A stretch of 64,000 nucleotides of DNA, taken from the NCBI RefSeq assembly GCF_002091475.1, contig NZ_BCTR01000001.1, positions 248,001 through 312,000 of the forward strand, in the 5' to 3' direction. Shown here piece after piece: positions 44,794 to 53,552 of this stretch. Numbering within the stretch: the stretch's first letter is position 1; each line of letters starts with the position of its first letter. The notes beneath the pieces are model-generated. The model had not been told where the DNA came from. It worked only from the letters and a program-made list of their open reading frames with translations, and did not search any database. The DNA comes from Sphingomonas azotifigens NBRC 15497 (GTDB lineage: Bacteria > Pseudomonadota > Alphaproteobacteria > Sphingomonadales > Sphingomonadaceae). Made by a program: the position numbers and the translations under genes.

Positions 44794-46263
44794 GGTCGGC
44801 CCCGCCAGCCGCACCGCGGCACTGCCCTCGGCCCAGACCGGCAGATACAGCCCCTGCCCCGAGGCCTGGAGCGTGCCCGTCCGGGTCCGCTCCATCGTCG
44901 CGTCGATGCGCAGCACGCCCTCGCGGCGGCTGGCGATCGCGCGGCTGACCTTGCCGAGCAGCTCGGCATAGTCGCGCTCGAAATTCTGGGTCAGCGCCGC
45001 GGCGATGAAGCTGCTCATCCCGGGCGCGTTCATCAGCTGGAGGATCAGGTCGCCGCCGGTCATGTCGGTGGTGCCGCTGACCCCCAGATTCTGGAAGTCG
45101 ACGCGGCGGGAATTGGGCAGGTTAACCGGCGTCGCGGTCAGCCACACCGTGCCCCGCGTCCGCCCGATCCGCCCGGCCGCATCTTCGGCCGAGAAGAGCA
45201 GGCCGACCGCCATCTGCCCGCCCTTGGTGCCATAGATCGTCGCGCGCTCGAAATTCGCCCGCACCGCACCGACCCCGGGCACCTGGAACGGCCGCGCCTG
45301 GCGCTTGACCAGCGCCTTCATCAGCACCGGCTCCAGCTCGCGATAGTCGGCAATCACCGGCAGGAACAGCGAGACCTTGCCGATCGATCCTTGCAACGGC
45401 TGCATCGGCGGGAGCGGCGTCGGCGCCGGATCGGCGGGGCGCGGGCCTACGAACGTCTCGGTGGTCGCTTCCATGCCGAGCCGCAGTTCGAGCCGCTTGC
45501 CGGCGATCGCATAGCCGCCATAGCGCAGCTGCTTCGGCGTCACCCGCATCCACACCGGCGGGTTCTCGCGGTTGAGCGACAGCGTCGTGAACGCCGAGCG
45601 CCAGGCCGCATCGATCTTCGCGCGGACGCCCAGCTTCTGCAGTTCGCCCGGCAGCTCGCGCTCCAGACTGGCGATGACCGGCGCGAGCTTCTCGTCCGCC
45701 TTGTCGGTAAACTCGATGCGCTGGCCGAGGATGTCGACATGCGGGGCATCGGCCCAGGCATAGTCGATCGCGATCCTGCCGCGCGGGTTCCAGTCGGGCC
45801 CGAGCGCGAGGTGGATCACCGCGTGCGCCATCGCGTCCGCGGTCGCGGTCTCGCGCTTGAGGACGCCGCCGATATCCTCGGCGCGCACCACGGCATGGAG
45901 CGGCATGGCCAGCCGGATGGTCTGGCCGCTGCCGCCGATCGTCATCCGGCCGCGGGTCACCTCGCCGACGATGCGGCACGTGATCGTCGGCGTCTTCAGC
46001 TTGGCGATGCCGAGGTCCAGCTTCTTCGACGGCACGCAGGGCTGGTCCGGGGCATCGATGCCCCAGAGGCGGTGGGGTACCGCGCGCTCCAGCGTCGCGG
46101 CGAGATCGTCGAGATTGGCTTCGAGCGGCAGCGTGAGGGTGGAGAGTTCGGGCGTGACCTGGATGCGATCCTTGGCGCGCGGCGGCGCACCGCCGCCGCG
46201 ATCGCCCGAACAGGCGGTCAGCGCCAACGCCAGCATGCCCGCCGACCAGAACCGTCCGCGCAT
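44764..46263 (-). CDS. DUF4403 family lipoprotein
   Basis: 499 residues. MRGRFWSAGMLALALTACSG is a lipoprotein leader with the acylated Cys at residue 18. The body (LSTLTLPLEANLDDLAATLE, then AVPHRLWGIDAPDQPCVPSK) matches DUF4403, a family of large periplasmic or outer-membrane-anchored proteins of unknown role built from repeated lipid-binding-like units. GGGGAAGG precedes the ATG. It follows the AraC regulator gene by 91 bases on the same strand. The frame remains open further upstream, but only this start gives the leader. Confidence 0.85.
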   Translation of the reverse strand: MRGRFWSAGMLALALTACSGDRGGGAPPRAKDRIQVTPELSTLTLPLEANLDDLAATLERAVPHRLWGIDAPDQPCVPSKKLDLGIAKLKTPTITCRIVGEVTRGRMTIGGSGQTIRLAMPLHAVVRAEDIGGVLKRETATADAMAHAVIHLALGPDWNPRGRIAIDYAWADAPHVDILGQRIEFTDKADEKLAPVIASLERELPGELQKLGVRAKIDAAWRSAFTTLSLNRENPPVWMRVTPKQLRYGGYAIAGKRLELRLGMEATTETFVGPRPADPAPTPLPPMQPLQGSIGKVSLFLPVIADYRELEPVLMKALVKRQARPFQVPGVGAVRANFERATIYGTKGGQMAVGLLFSAEDAAGRIGRTRGTVWLTATPVNLPNSRRVDFQNLGVSGTTDMTGGDLILQLMNAPGMSSFIAAALTQNFERDYAELLGKVSRAIASRREGVLRIDATMERTRTGTLQASGQGLYLPVWAEGSAAVRLAGPTSGGEKHHAR

Positions 46264-46354
46264 CGCCTTCCCCTTGTTGCCTTTCCGGAACAAGGGACCA
46301 GAACCGCCCGGGAGGCGGATGCGTTCCGAACGGCGCAGAAGTCGCACGCGCGCC

Positions 46355-47437
46355 TCAGCCGGGCAGGCGCAGCATGTCCATCGTGCGGATCCAGTGGGGC
46401 AGCAGGACCTCGCCGGCGGGCGCCGCCGTCTGCGCGGGCAGGGCAAGCGGGGCGGTGCCGCCGCGCGCCTCGCTGGGCGTCATCCCGAACGCCGCCTTGA
46501 ACGCGCGCGAGAAGGTCGACCAGTCGGCAAAGCCCCAGCCATAGGCGATCTCGGCGATCGACTTGCCGCGCTGCCCCGGATCCGCCAGGTCGCTCAGTAC
46601 CCGCTCCAGCCGCTGCCGGCGGATGAAGTCGCCGACGCTGCCGAGCGGCGCGAAGGCGCGGTACAGCGACGCACGCGACATGCCCATCGCCCGCGCGACC
46701 ATGTCCGGGCCCAACTCGGGATGGGCGAGGTTGGCGCGGATGAAGCGCTTGATCCGGAACAGCGCCGCCACCGCGACGGGCGCCCTTGGACCCCGCTCCT
46801 CGGCGACCGGCGCGAGCAGGCCGCCGAGCATCAGCCCGGTGGCACGCGCTACCGCCAGCGCCTCCTCCTGGCTCGCCTGCGGCAGCTGGTCGACGAGCAT
46901 CCGGGCATGCTGGCCCAGCAGCTGCGCGGCGAGCGAGTCGCGCGGCAGCACCACCCCGTGCAGCCGGTCGAGATGCGGCTCGCCAAGCCCCAGCGCACCG
47001 TGGTGGACGATCATGCTGATATTCTCGCAGCCATCGGTGCGGGTGCCGAACGGCCGGGTCATGTCGGCGATGCAGATGTCGCCGGGGCGGGTCGCGATCG
47101 CTTCGCCGTCATGCAGGCGCGTATCGCCGCCGCGGGTGATGATCTGCACCAGCACCGCCTCGACGCCGCTCTGCGCGACCTTCTGGGCGCTGCGCTCATA
47201 GCGGAACTCGGCGCCCCACATGCGGGATCGGCCGATCAGCACGGCCCCGGCGTTGAACGCCTCCAGTCCGACGCTGAAGTCGGCCGCCACCGCGTCGCGC
47301 CGAACGTCGAAGATCGGATCGATCGATTCCGCATACCGGTCGAAGCGCAGCGCGGGCGGCGTGTTCGACACGTCGAACCGCGCTACCGGCGCGCCCGCAC
47401 CAATCGATCCGGATGATTCTGGCTGCGAAACGCTCAC
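46355..47437 (-). CDS. AraC family transcriptional regulator
   Basis: 360 residues. The N-terminal half (MWGAEFRYERSAQKVAQSGV, HDGEAIATRPGDICIADMTR) is a cupin-like AraC-binding domain. The C-terminal half has two helix-turn-helix units: GPDMVARAMGMSRASLYRAF and IAEIAYGWGFADWSTFSRAF, the latter followed by FGMTPSEAR, the AraC consensus. The frame runs more than 2 kb upstream antisense to the M13 gene. I place the start at GTG 47437 (GGAA five bases before), which leaves a normal-length protein. It is divergent from the M13 peptidase, which it may control. Confidence 0.85.
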   Translation of the reverse strand: MSVSQPESSGSIGAGAPVARFDVSNTPPALRFDRYAESIDPIFDVRRDAVAADFSVGLEAFNAGAVLIGRSRMWGAEFRYERSAQKVAQSGVEAVLVQIITRGGDTRLHDGEAIATRPGDICIADMTRPFGTRTDGCENISMIVHHGALGLGEPHLDRLHGVVLPRDSLAAQLLGQHARMLVDQLPQASQEEALAVARATGLMLGGLLAPVAEERGPRAPVAVAALFRIKRFIRANLAHPELGPDMVARAMGMSRASLYRAFAPLGSVGDFIRRQRLERVLSDLADPGQRGKSIAEIAYGWGFADWSTFSRAFKAAFGMTPSEARGGTAPLALPAQTAAPAGEVLLPHWIRTMDMLRLPG

Positions 47438-47578
47438 GATGTTCCAGCAAGCGCAAAATTGTGCCGAGCGCAAGGCGGCTGCGGGGTCGAGGCTGGCAGC
47501 GCGACGAGCACCGCCAAGCGCGTTGACGCTGCGTAGTGATCGATTAAGACAGCGACATAATCTTTCCCAGGAGTCCCC

Positions 47579-49636
47579 ATGCGCCGTACGCTGCTTGCTA
47601 CCACCGTCTTCGGTTCGCCGATCCTGCTCGGGGCTGCGCTGTACGGCCTGACCGCGGTCTCCGCGCAGACGACGACGCCGGCCCCAGCGTCTGCGGACAA
47701 GCCGGCCTATGGCAGCTATGGCTTCGACACCGGCGGCATGGATCGCTCGGTGCGCCCGGGCGACGACTTCTACGCCTATGCCAATGGCAGCTGGGCCAAG
47801 AACACGCCGATCCCTGCCGACCAGTCCAATTACGGCGCGTTCAACCTGCTTGACGACCTGTCGAAGGAGCGGACGCACGCGATCCTGGAAGCCGAGAAGG
47901 CCAAGGCCGGCTCGAAGATCGGCACCGCCTATGCCACCTATCTCGACACCGCGACGATCGATGCCAAGGGCCTCGCGCCGATCAAGCCGTGGCTGGACCA
48001 GATCAAGGGCGTGACCAGCAAGGACGCGCTGCCCGCGCTTTATGCCCAGGCCGCGCGCAACGGCGTACAGGTCCCGTTCGGCGCCTATGTGGGCCAGGAC
48101 GACAAGGAGCCGGAGATCTATGCGCTGAGCATGGCGCAGAGCGGCCTCGGTCTCCCCGACCGCGACTATTATCTTTCCACCGATGCGAAGCTTGCCGAGA
48201 CCAAGGCGGCCTATCTCAAGCACCTGACCAACCTGCTCACGCTGCTCGGCGAGCCCGATGCCGCCGCCCGCGCGGCGGCGATCGTTACCTTCGAGACCGA
48301 GATCGCCAAGGTCAGCTGGACGCGCGCGGACAGCCGCGACGCCAACAAGACCTATAACAAGCTCAGCGTCGCCCAGCTCGCGCAGCAGGCGCCGGGCTTT
48401 GATTTCGCGGCCTTCTTCAAGGGAATGGGGGCGCCGGTGAACAGCGTGATCGTCGCCCAGCCGAGCGCGGTGGCGGGCATCGCCAAGCTGGTTGCCACGA
48501 CCCCCATCGCGGTGCTGCGCGACCAGCTGATCGTCCGCTCGCTGAGCAGCTATTCGGACGTCCTGCCCAGCGCGATCGACAAGGAAGTCTTCGCCTTCGA
48601 AGGCACCACGCTGTCGGGCACCCCCGAGCAGCAGGTCCGCTGGAAGCGGGCGGTGGGCTTCACCACCGGCGCGCTCTCGGACGACGTCAGCAAGATCTAT
48701 GTCGCCAAGTTCTTCCCGCCCGAAACCAAGGCGGCGGCCGACCGGCTGGTGAAGAACGTGATCGCCGCGATGGACGCGCGGATCGACCAGCTCGACTGGA
48801 TGGCGCCCGAAACCAAGGTGAAGGCGCACGAGAAGCTCGCCGCCTTCACCCCGAAGATCGGCTATCCCGATCGCTGGCGCGACTATTCGGCGCTGAAGAT
48901 CGTCGCCGGCGACGCATTCGGCAACGCCCAGCGCGCCAACGAATGGGCGTTTCAGGACAATGTCGGCCATCTCGGCAAGCCGCTGCAGCGCTGGGAATGG
49001 GGCATGACCCCGATGACGATCAACGCCTATGCCAATTTCGGCATGGTCGAGATCGTCTTCCCGGCGGCGATCCTGCAGCCGCCCTTCTTCGATCCCAAGG
49101 CCGATCCGGCGATCAACTATGGCGGCATCGGCGCGGTGATCGGCCACGAGCTGAGCCACCATTTCGACGACCAGGGCGCCAAGTACAACAAGGAAGGCCG
49201 CCTGACCGACTGGTGGACGCCCGCCGACGTCGCCGCGTTCAAGCAGCGCACCGACGCGCTCGCCGCACAATACGACGCCTACACGCCGCTGCCGGGCATG
49301 CACGTCAACGGCCGGCTGACGCTGGGCGAGAACACCGCCGATCTGGCCGGCCTCTCGGTCGCGCACGATGCCTATATCAAGTCGCTCGGCGGCAAGCCGG
49401 CACCGGTGATCGACGGCACCACGGGTGACCAGCGCTTCTATCTCGGCTGGGCACAGGTGTGGCGGCGCAACTATCGCGAGGCGAACCTGCGCCAGCGCCT
49501 GCTCACCGATCCGCACGCACCGTCCGAGCAGCGCACCTGGGTCGTCCGCAACATGGATCCCTGGTACGGCGCGTTCAAGCCGGCCCCGGGCGACAAGCTG
49601 TACCTCACCCCCGAGAAGCGCGTCCGCATCTGGTGA
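47579..49636 (+). CDS. M13 family metallopeptidase (neprilysin-like), exported
   Basis: 685 residues. AGGAG six bases upstream and the signal peptide RRTLLATTVFGSPILLGAAL fix the start. The N-terminal domain begins GFDTGGMDRSVRPGDDFYAY, typical of the family. The zinc site is GHELSHHFD (H523, E524, H527) with the third ligand in GENTADLAG (E584). M13 enzymes cleave peptides up to about 40 residues in the periplasm or on the surface. The C-terminus KRVRIW is the usual short hydrophobic end. A paralogue begins at 63544. Divergent from the AraC regulator by 141 bases. Confidence 0.95.
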   Translation: MRRTLLATTVFGSPILLGAALYGLTAVSAQTTTPAPASADKPAYGSYGFDTGGMDRSVRPGDDFYAYANGSWAKNTPIPADQSNYGAFNLLDDLSKERTHAILEAEKAKAGSKIGTAYATYLDTATIDAKGLAPIKPWLDQIKGVTSKDALPALYAQAARNGVQVPFGAYVGQDDKEPEIYALSMAQSGLGLPDRDYYLSTDAKLAETKAAYLKHLTNLLTLLGEPDAAARAAAIVTFETEIAKVSWTRADSRDANKTYNKLSVAQLAQQAPGFDFAAFFKGMGAPVNSVIVAQPSAVAGIAKLVATTPIAVLRDQLIVRSLSSYSDVLPSAIDKEVFAFEGTTLSGTPEQQVRWKRAVGFTTGALSDDVSKIYVAKFFPPETKAAADRLVKNVIAAMDARIDQLDWMAPETKVKAHEKLAAFTPKIGYPDRWRDYSALKIVAGDAFGNAQRANEWAFQDNVGHLGKPLQRWEWGMTPMTINAYANFGMVEIVFPAAILQPPFFDPKADPAINYGGIGAVIGHELSHHFDDQGAKYNKEGRLTDWWTPADVAAFKQRTDALAAQYDAYTPLPGMHVNGRLTLGENTADLAGLSVAHDAYIKSLGGKPAPVIDGTTGDQRFYLGWAQVWRRNYREANLRQRLLTDPHAPSEQRTWVVRNMDPWYGAFKPAPGDKLYLTPEKRVRIW

Positions 49637-49643
49637 TGCACTG

Positions 49644-49672
49644 CGCCTCGCCGGGCCGGTCCCGGCGAGGCG
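49644..49672. terminator. Bidirectional hairpin between M13 and TIM-barrel genes
   Basis: A 12-base perfect stem (CGCCTCGCCGGG at 49644-49655 with CCCGGCGAGGCG at 49661-49672) and the five-base loop CCGGT. It lies seven bases after the M13 stop and six bases beyond the convergent stop at 49679. The strongest hairpin in the window; no T run. Confidence 0.78.
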
Positions 49673-49678
49673 TCGAGC

Positions 49679-50524
49679 CTAGACGGTGCAGATCCGCACC
49701 GCTTCCGCCAGCGCAGTCAGCGGATCGCCCTGCGGCACGAACTCGTGCGCGACATAGCCCGTGAAGTTCAGGTCGGCGATGCTGCGGGCCACCGCGCGCC
49801 AGTTGACCTCCTGCGTCGCGTCCAAATTGTGCCGCCCGGGCACGCCGCCGGTGTGGAAATGACCGATCCAGGGCAGGCTCTCGCGGATCGTGGCGATCAG
49901 GTCGCCTTCCATGATCTGCATGTGGTAGATGTCGTAGAGCAGCTTGACGCGCGGCGAATTGACCGCGCGCGCGACGCGAACGCCCCAGGCGGTGTGGTCC
50001 GCCATATAGTCGGGATGGTCGCGCTTGCTGTTGAGCAGCTCGACGCAGATCGTCACGCCGTGGTCCTCGGCGATCGGCTTGAGGCGGTTGAGCCCGGCAA
50101 TGGTGTTTTCGGCACCCTCCGCGTCCGACATGCCGCGGCGGTTGCCCGAAAAGGCGATGACGTTGGGCACGCCGGCCTTTGCGGCCTGGGGGATGCCGGT
50201 CCGGAAGGCCTGCTCGATCGCCGCGTGATTCTCGCGGCGATTGAGTCCGTTGGGGATCGTCATGACGTCCGCGGCATAGCCCATGGTGCAGCGCAGGCCG
50301 TAGCGGCGCGGCGTTTCATAATCGGCGGGCTGCAGCAGATCGATTCCCTGCAGCCCGATTTTCGCGGCGGCGGCGCACAGGGCATCGAGCGGCATGTCCT
50401 GATAGCACCAGCGGCTCACCGACTGCTTCAGCCGGCCGGCGGCGGCGAGGGCAGGGGCCGCCGCCATCCCGGCAGTTGCCCATGCCGCAAGCGACGAAGC
50501 GATGGCATGGCGCCGCGTGATCAT
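49679..50524 (-). CDS. Exported xylose-isomerase-like TIM-barrel (hydroxypyruvate-isomerase type)
   Basis: 281 residues. The start is ATG 50524 with AGGAGAG five bases upstream; a twin-arginine leader (MITRRHAIASSLAAWATAGM) follows. The body is an AP-endonuclease-2/xylose isomerase TIM barrel: KIGLQGIDLLQPADYETPRR, GVTICVELLNSKRDHPDY with the metal-binding Glu, LLYDIYHMQIMEGD with Asp and His, and YVAHEFVPQGDP with the last Glu. The pattern is closest to hydroxypyruvate isomerase-like and sugar epimerase proteins. The export signal is atypical for an isomerase, but exported family members are common near glycosidase genes. Substrate unknown. Confidence 0.85.
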   Translation of the reverse strand: MITRRHAIASSLAAWATAGMAAAPALAAAGRLKQSVSRWCYQDMPLDALCAAAAKIGLQGIDLLQPADYETPRRYGLRCTMGYAADVMTIPNGLNRRENHAAIEQAFRTGIPQAAKAGVPNVIAFSGNRRGMSDAEGAENTIAGLNRLKPIAEDHGVTICVELLNSKRDHPDYMADHTAWGVRVARAVNSPRVKLLYDIYHMQIMEGDLIATIRESLPWIGHFHTGGVPGRHNLDATQEVNWRAVARSIADLNFTGYVAHEFVPQGDPLTALAEAVRICTV

Positions 50525-50619
50525 GCTGTCTCTCCTGCATGGCACGCGCCGGGGCGACGTGCGGCGCGGTGCAGCCGCGTCCTCGAACAGGCTAGGCCAG
50601 GAACGACGGCGCCAGCAAG

Positions 50620-50638
50620 CGCGATCGGCGCTCGCGCG
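50620..50638 (-). terminator. Weak hairpin after the DUF4174 gene
   Basis: GCGCGA (50620-50625) pairs with TCGCGC (50633-50638) around a seven-base loop. It lies about ten bases after the stop at 50648. The stem is short, so this is tentative. Confidence 0.35.
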
Positions 50639-50647
50639 CCGGGGCCC

Positions 50648-51040
50648 CTAACGCTTGCCGCTGCGCCGCATCGGCATGGCGTCGATCGTTTCCTCGAGCG
50701 CGGCGGCAGCGATCGGCCGGGACTGGCGCAGCTTCACCCCGCCATCCTTGCCGATCAGGACGACCATGAAGCCGGTGTCGGGCAGGCGGTAGCGCCGGCG
50801 CAGCCGCGCCGCGGTGTCGCTAGCGCCCACTACCGTCTCGCCCTGCACTTCGACGAGAACGAGATCGCGCTCGGCCGCACCGGTCCGCCAGCGCTGGAGG
50901 ATCCGGCGCTGGGCCAGCAGCGATGGATCGTGCGCACCGGATGCGCGGACGAGCAGCACGCGCTTCTCCCACCGCATCGCGGCGACGTCGGTGGCCGGCG
51001 CCGCCAGCAGCGACAAGAGGAGGAGCGGGTGGAGCACCAT
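50648..51040 (-). CDS. DUF4174 family exported protein
   Basis: 130 residues. The leader MVLHPLLLLSLLAAPATDVA is followed by MRWEKRVLLVRASGAHDPSL, ERDLVLVEVQGETVV and GFMVVLIGKDGGVKLRQSRP, the three conserved blocks of DUF4174, ending IDAMPMRR. The fold is thioredoxin-like but without a CxxC motif. Function unknown; probably periplasmic. I chose the second ATG (51040), which gives the leader and has GGAA five bases upstream. It lies 60 bases after the response-regulator gene on the same strand. Confidence 0.82.
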   Translation of the reverse strand: MVLHPLLLLSLLAAPATDVAAMRWEKRVLLVRASGAHDPSLLAQRRILQRWRTGAAERDLVLVEVQGETVVGASDTAARLRRRYRLPDTGFMVVLIGKDGGVKLRQSRPIAAAALEETIDAMPMRRSGKR

Positions 51041-51100
51041 CAAGTTCCACAACGCCCCGGCCGGCACGATGTTTCGTCGCCGCGCCGCCGACCTTCGCGA

Positions 51101-51712
51101 TCAAAGCCAGCCATTGGCCCGCGCTGTGCGGCCTGCCTCGATCCGGTTCGCCGCGCCCAGCTTGGCCGCCGCGTCCGACAGGTAGTTGCGCACGGTGCCC
51201 GGGGACAGGCCCAGGCGGCTGGCGATGTCCTTGTTGGACAGGCCTTCCTCGGCGAGGCGCAACGCATCGCGCTCGCGGTCGGTCAGCGGATCGCTGCCGG
51301 CTTCCCAGGCGGCGGCGGCGAGTTCGGCCGGGATTACCCGGCCGCCGGCGGCTACCGTGCGGATTGCCGCCGCGAGCGATTCAATCGGCGCGTCCTTGAG
51401 CAGATAGCCGCGCACGCCGGCCGCCCGCGCGCGGGCGAGATAGCCCGGCCGGGCGAAGGTGGTGACGATCATCACGGAGGTCCGCGCCCGTTCCGCCGCC
51501 AGCGCCTGTGCGCAATCGAGCCCGGTGCGCCCGGGCATCTCGATGTCGGTGAGCAGGATGTCGGGCTGCAGCGTCCGCACCAGCGCCAGCGCCGCATCGC
51601 CATCGGCAGCGCGACCGACGATGGCGAAATCGGGCTCGAGCGCCAGCAGCGCGGCGATTGCCCCAAGCACCAGCGTCTGGTCCTCGGCAAGGACGATCCG
51701 GATCGCGCTCAT
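51101..51712 (-). CDS. NarL/DesR-type response regulator
   Basis: 203 residues. The receiver domain has acidic residues ED at 10-11, the phosphorylated Asp at 56 (LLTDIEMPGR) and Lys in GYLLKDAP. The C-terminal LuxR-type helix-turn-helix is DPLTDRERDALRLAEEGLSN followed by IASRLGLSPGTVRNYLSDAA. It is the cognate regulator of the kinase whose gene overlaps it by four bases, and probably controls the ABC exporter genes of the same operon. Confidence 0.93.
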   Translation of the reverse strand: MSAIRIVLAEDQTLVLGAIAALLALEPDFAIVGRAADGDAALALVRTLQPDILLTDIEMPGRTGLDCAQALAAERARTSVMIVTTFARPGYLARARAAGVRGYLLKDAPIESLAAAIRTVAAGGRVIPAELAAAAWEAGSDPLTDRERDALRLAEEGLSNKDIASRLGLSPGTVRNYLSDAAAKLGAANRIEAGRTARANGWL

Positions 51713-52767
51713 GCCGGGACGCTCGCCTCGAGGCGGGTCCCGGGCCCGAGCGCCCGCAGCTCCAGCCGCCCGCCCGCCGCGGTCAGCCGCTGGCGCATGC
51801 CGCGCAGCCCATTGCCCTCGCGGAAGGACAGGCCGACGCCGTCATCCTGCACCACCAGCCGCGCATTGCCCGGGCCCGCCTCGAAACCGATCGCGCAGCG
51901 CCGGGCGCCGGCATGGCGGATCACGTTGGTGACGGCTTCGCGCAGCGTCATCGCCAGGATCGCACCCGCATCGGCCGGCACGGTGCCGGGGTCGCCGGTG
52001 ACGATCGGCTCGATCCCCGCGGTCTCCAGCGCAGCGAGCGACGCCGCCGCCTCGGTCGCCAGCGTGCCGCCCAGCTGCCCGGTGAGCGCCGCCCGCACCT
52101 CGGCCAGCCCCGAGCGCGCCGCCGCCGCGATCGCCTCCAGCTCCGCCTTGGCCGTCGCGGGATCGCGGTCGATCAGCCGCACGCCCAGATCGGCCTTGAG
52201 CGCCACCAGGGTCAGCGTCCGTCCGACCACGTCGTGCAGGTCACGGGTGATCCGCTCGCGCTCGGCGGTGCCGGCAAGGCGGCGCACTTCCTCCTGCGTT
52301 GCGAGCAGCGCCTGGGTCCGCTCGACAAAGGCGGTCTGCGACACCGTCAGCACACCGGTCATCACCACGAACAGCACGCCGGGGGCGAACCACAGCACGG
52401 GTTGCCCAAGCACGATTCCCGTCACCGCAACGACAATAGCGATGGCGGCGGTCCCCAGCAGGGCCTGGCGGCGCGGCGCGACCCGACCGATCGTCGCCGC
52501 GCCGTAGATCGCGAAGGTCGTCCAGCCCAGCGGGAGCGGTGCCACCGCCACGCTGATCGCCAGCATCGCCCCGGCCGTCACCAGCAGCCGCCATCCACGC
52601 AGCCGGAAGGCGATGAAATAGATCGGCAGGAAGGTGCCGATAGCCACCGCGGCGCACAGGATGGTCGCGGCGCTCGGCTTGGCCCACAGCCACGGGAACG
52701 GCACGAAGATCAGATAGGCGAGCCACGGCCAGCGAACGTCGCGCCATCGATCATAGGGCGTCTGCAT
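51709..52767 (-). CDS. DesK-type sensor histidine kinase
   Basis: 352 residues. Five or six membrane helices fill residues 12-145 (for example LAYLIFVPFPWLWAKPSAAT and LGTAAIAIVVAVTGIVLGQP) with no separate periplasmic sensor domain. The HisKA_3 phosphoacceptor is ERERITRDLHDVVGRTL (H178), and the ATP-binding domain holds REAVTNVIRHAG and DDGVGLSFREGNGLRGMRQR. Like B. subtilis DesK it may sense membrane state, or it may sense the ABC transporter cargo. It follows the permease gene by 32 bases and overlaps the regulator gene. Confidence 0.92.
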   Translation of the reverse strand: MQTPYDRWRDVRWPWLAYLIFVPFPWLWAKPSAATILCAAVAIGTFLPIYFIAFRLRGWRLLVTAGAMLAISVAVAPLPLGWTTFAIYGAATIGRVAPRRQALLGTAAIAIVVAVTGIVLGQPVLWFAPGVLFVVMTGVLTVSQTAFVERTQALLATQEEVRRLAGTAERERITRDLHDVVGRTLTLVALKADLGVRLIDRDPATAKAELEAIAAAARSGLAEVRAALTGQLGGTLATEAAASLAALETAGIEPIVTGDPGTVPADAGAILAMTLREAVTNVIRHAGARRCAIGFEAGPGNARLVVQDDGVGLSFREGNGLRGMRQRLTAAGGRLELRALGPGTRLEASVPA

Positions 52768-52799
52768 GGCGCCAGCTTCGTGGATGTCGGGCCGGGCGG

Positions 52800-53552
52800 T
52801 CAAGCGGGACTGCGCCGCCAGCCGGTCCAGGCCCAGGCCGCCCCCGCGACCGTCATCGCCAGCACCGCCGCGCCGTGTATCCCGGGCGTGCCGATCGTGT
52901 CGGCGCCGATAATCCACCGCGCGAGCTGGCCGAGATGATAGGAGGGCGTCCAGGCACCCACCATCTGCATCCACCCGGGCAGCAGCCGGCTCGGCACCCA
53001 CAGGCCGCCCAGCACCGAGCAGCCGAGGAACAGCGCGTTGGCGACCGCCACCGCACCCTTGGCGGTCATCCGCATCCCCATGCCGAAGCCGATCAGCGCG
53101 AACGGAACGGCCGAGGCGAGATGGAGCAGGGTCAGCAGCGCCCAAGTAGCAGGGGACAGCCGGACGCCGGCGACGATCGACAGGGCGTCGATCAGCATCA
53201 GCGCGAACGCGGTGGTGACGATCGCCGCCGCCAGCTTGGCCGCCACATACGCCCCTGCGGGCATCGGCGACACGCGCTTGAGCTCGATCAGCCCCTGTTC
53301 GCGCTCCACCGCCACGCCGGCACCGAAGCCGAACAGCGCCGGGCCGGTCGCCGCGAACACGCCATAGCCGGCGAGCGTCGCCGCGGCGAAGCCGGGCGCG
53401 GGATCGTGCGGCAAGGCGAGCGTGAAGAGCGCATAGAAGCCGGCCGGGGTCAGCACCGTCGGCAGTAGGAATTGCGGCAGGCGCAGGCTGCGCTTGACCT
53501 CGGTCAGCGCCTCGCGGTGCCAGACACCGTCGGGAAGGGCGAGGGCGGTCAT
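52800..53552 (-). CDS. ABC-2 type transporter permease
   Basis: 250 residues with six predicted membrane helices. The cytoplasmic loop EREQGLIELKRVSPMPAGAY is the typical ABC-2 coupling region, and VANALFLGCSVLGGLWVPSR the conserved fifth helix region. It pairs with the ATPase encoded immediately before it (four-base overlap at 53549-53552). Such DesKR-linked exporters usually handle lipophilic compounds or antimicrobial peptides; cargo is not evident. Confidence 0.9.
   Translation of the reverse strand: MTALALPDGVWHREALTEVKRSLRLPQFLLPTVLTPAGFYALFTLALPHDPAPGFAAATLAGYGVFAATGPALFGFGAGVAVEREQGLIELKRVSPMPAGAYVAAKLAAAIVTTAFALMLIDALSIVAGVRLSPATWALLTLLHLASAVPFALIGFGMGMRMTAKGAVAVANALFLGCSVLGGLWVPSRLLPGWMQMVGAWTPSYHLGQLARWIIGADTIGTPGIHGAAVLAMTVAGAAWAWTGWRRSPA

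Noticed and set aside
47438..49516. A 2-kb minus-strand extension of the AraC regulator frame across the M13 gene
   Set aside because: The M13 peptidase on the other strand has all catalytic motifs; the AraC protein has normal length from GTG 47437.
49745..52507. A 920-codon plus-strand frame across the TIM-barrel, DUF4174 and two-component genes
   Set aside because: It covers four well-supported minus-strand genes and has no recognisable motif.
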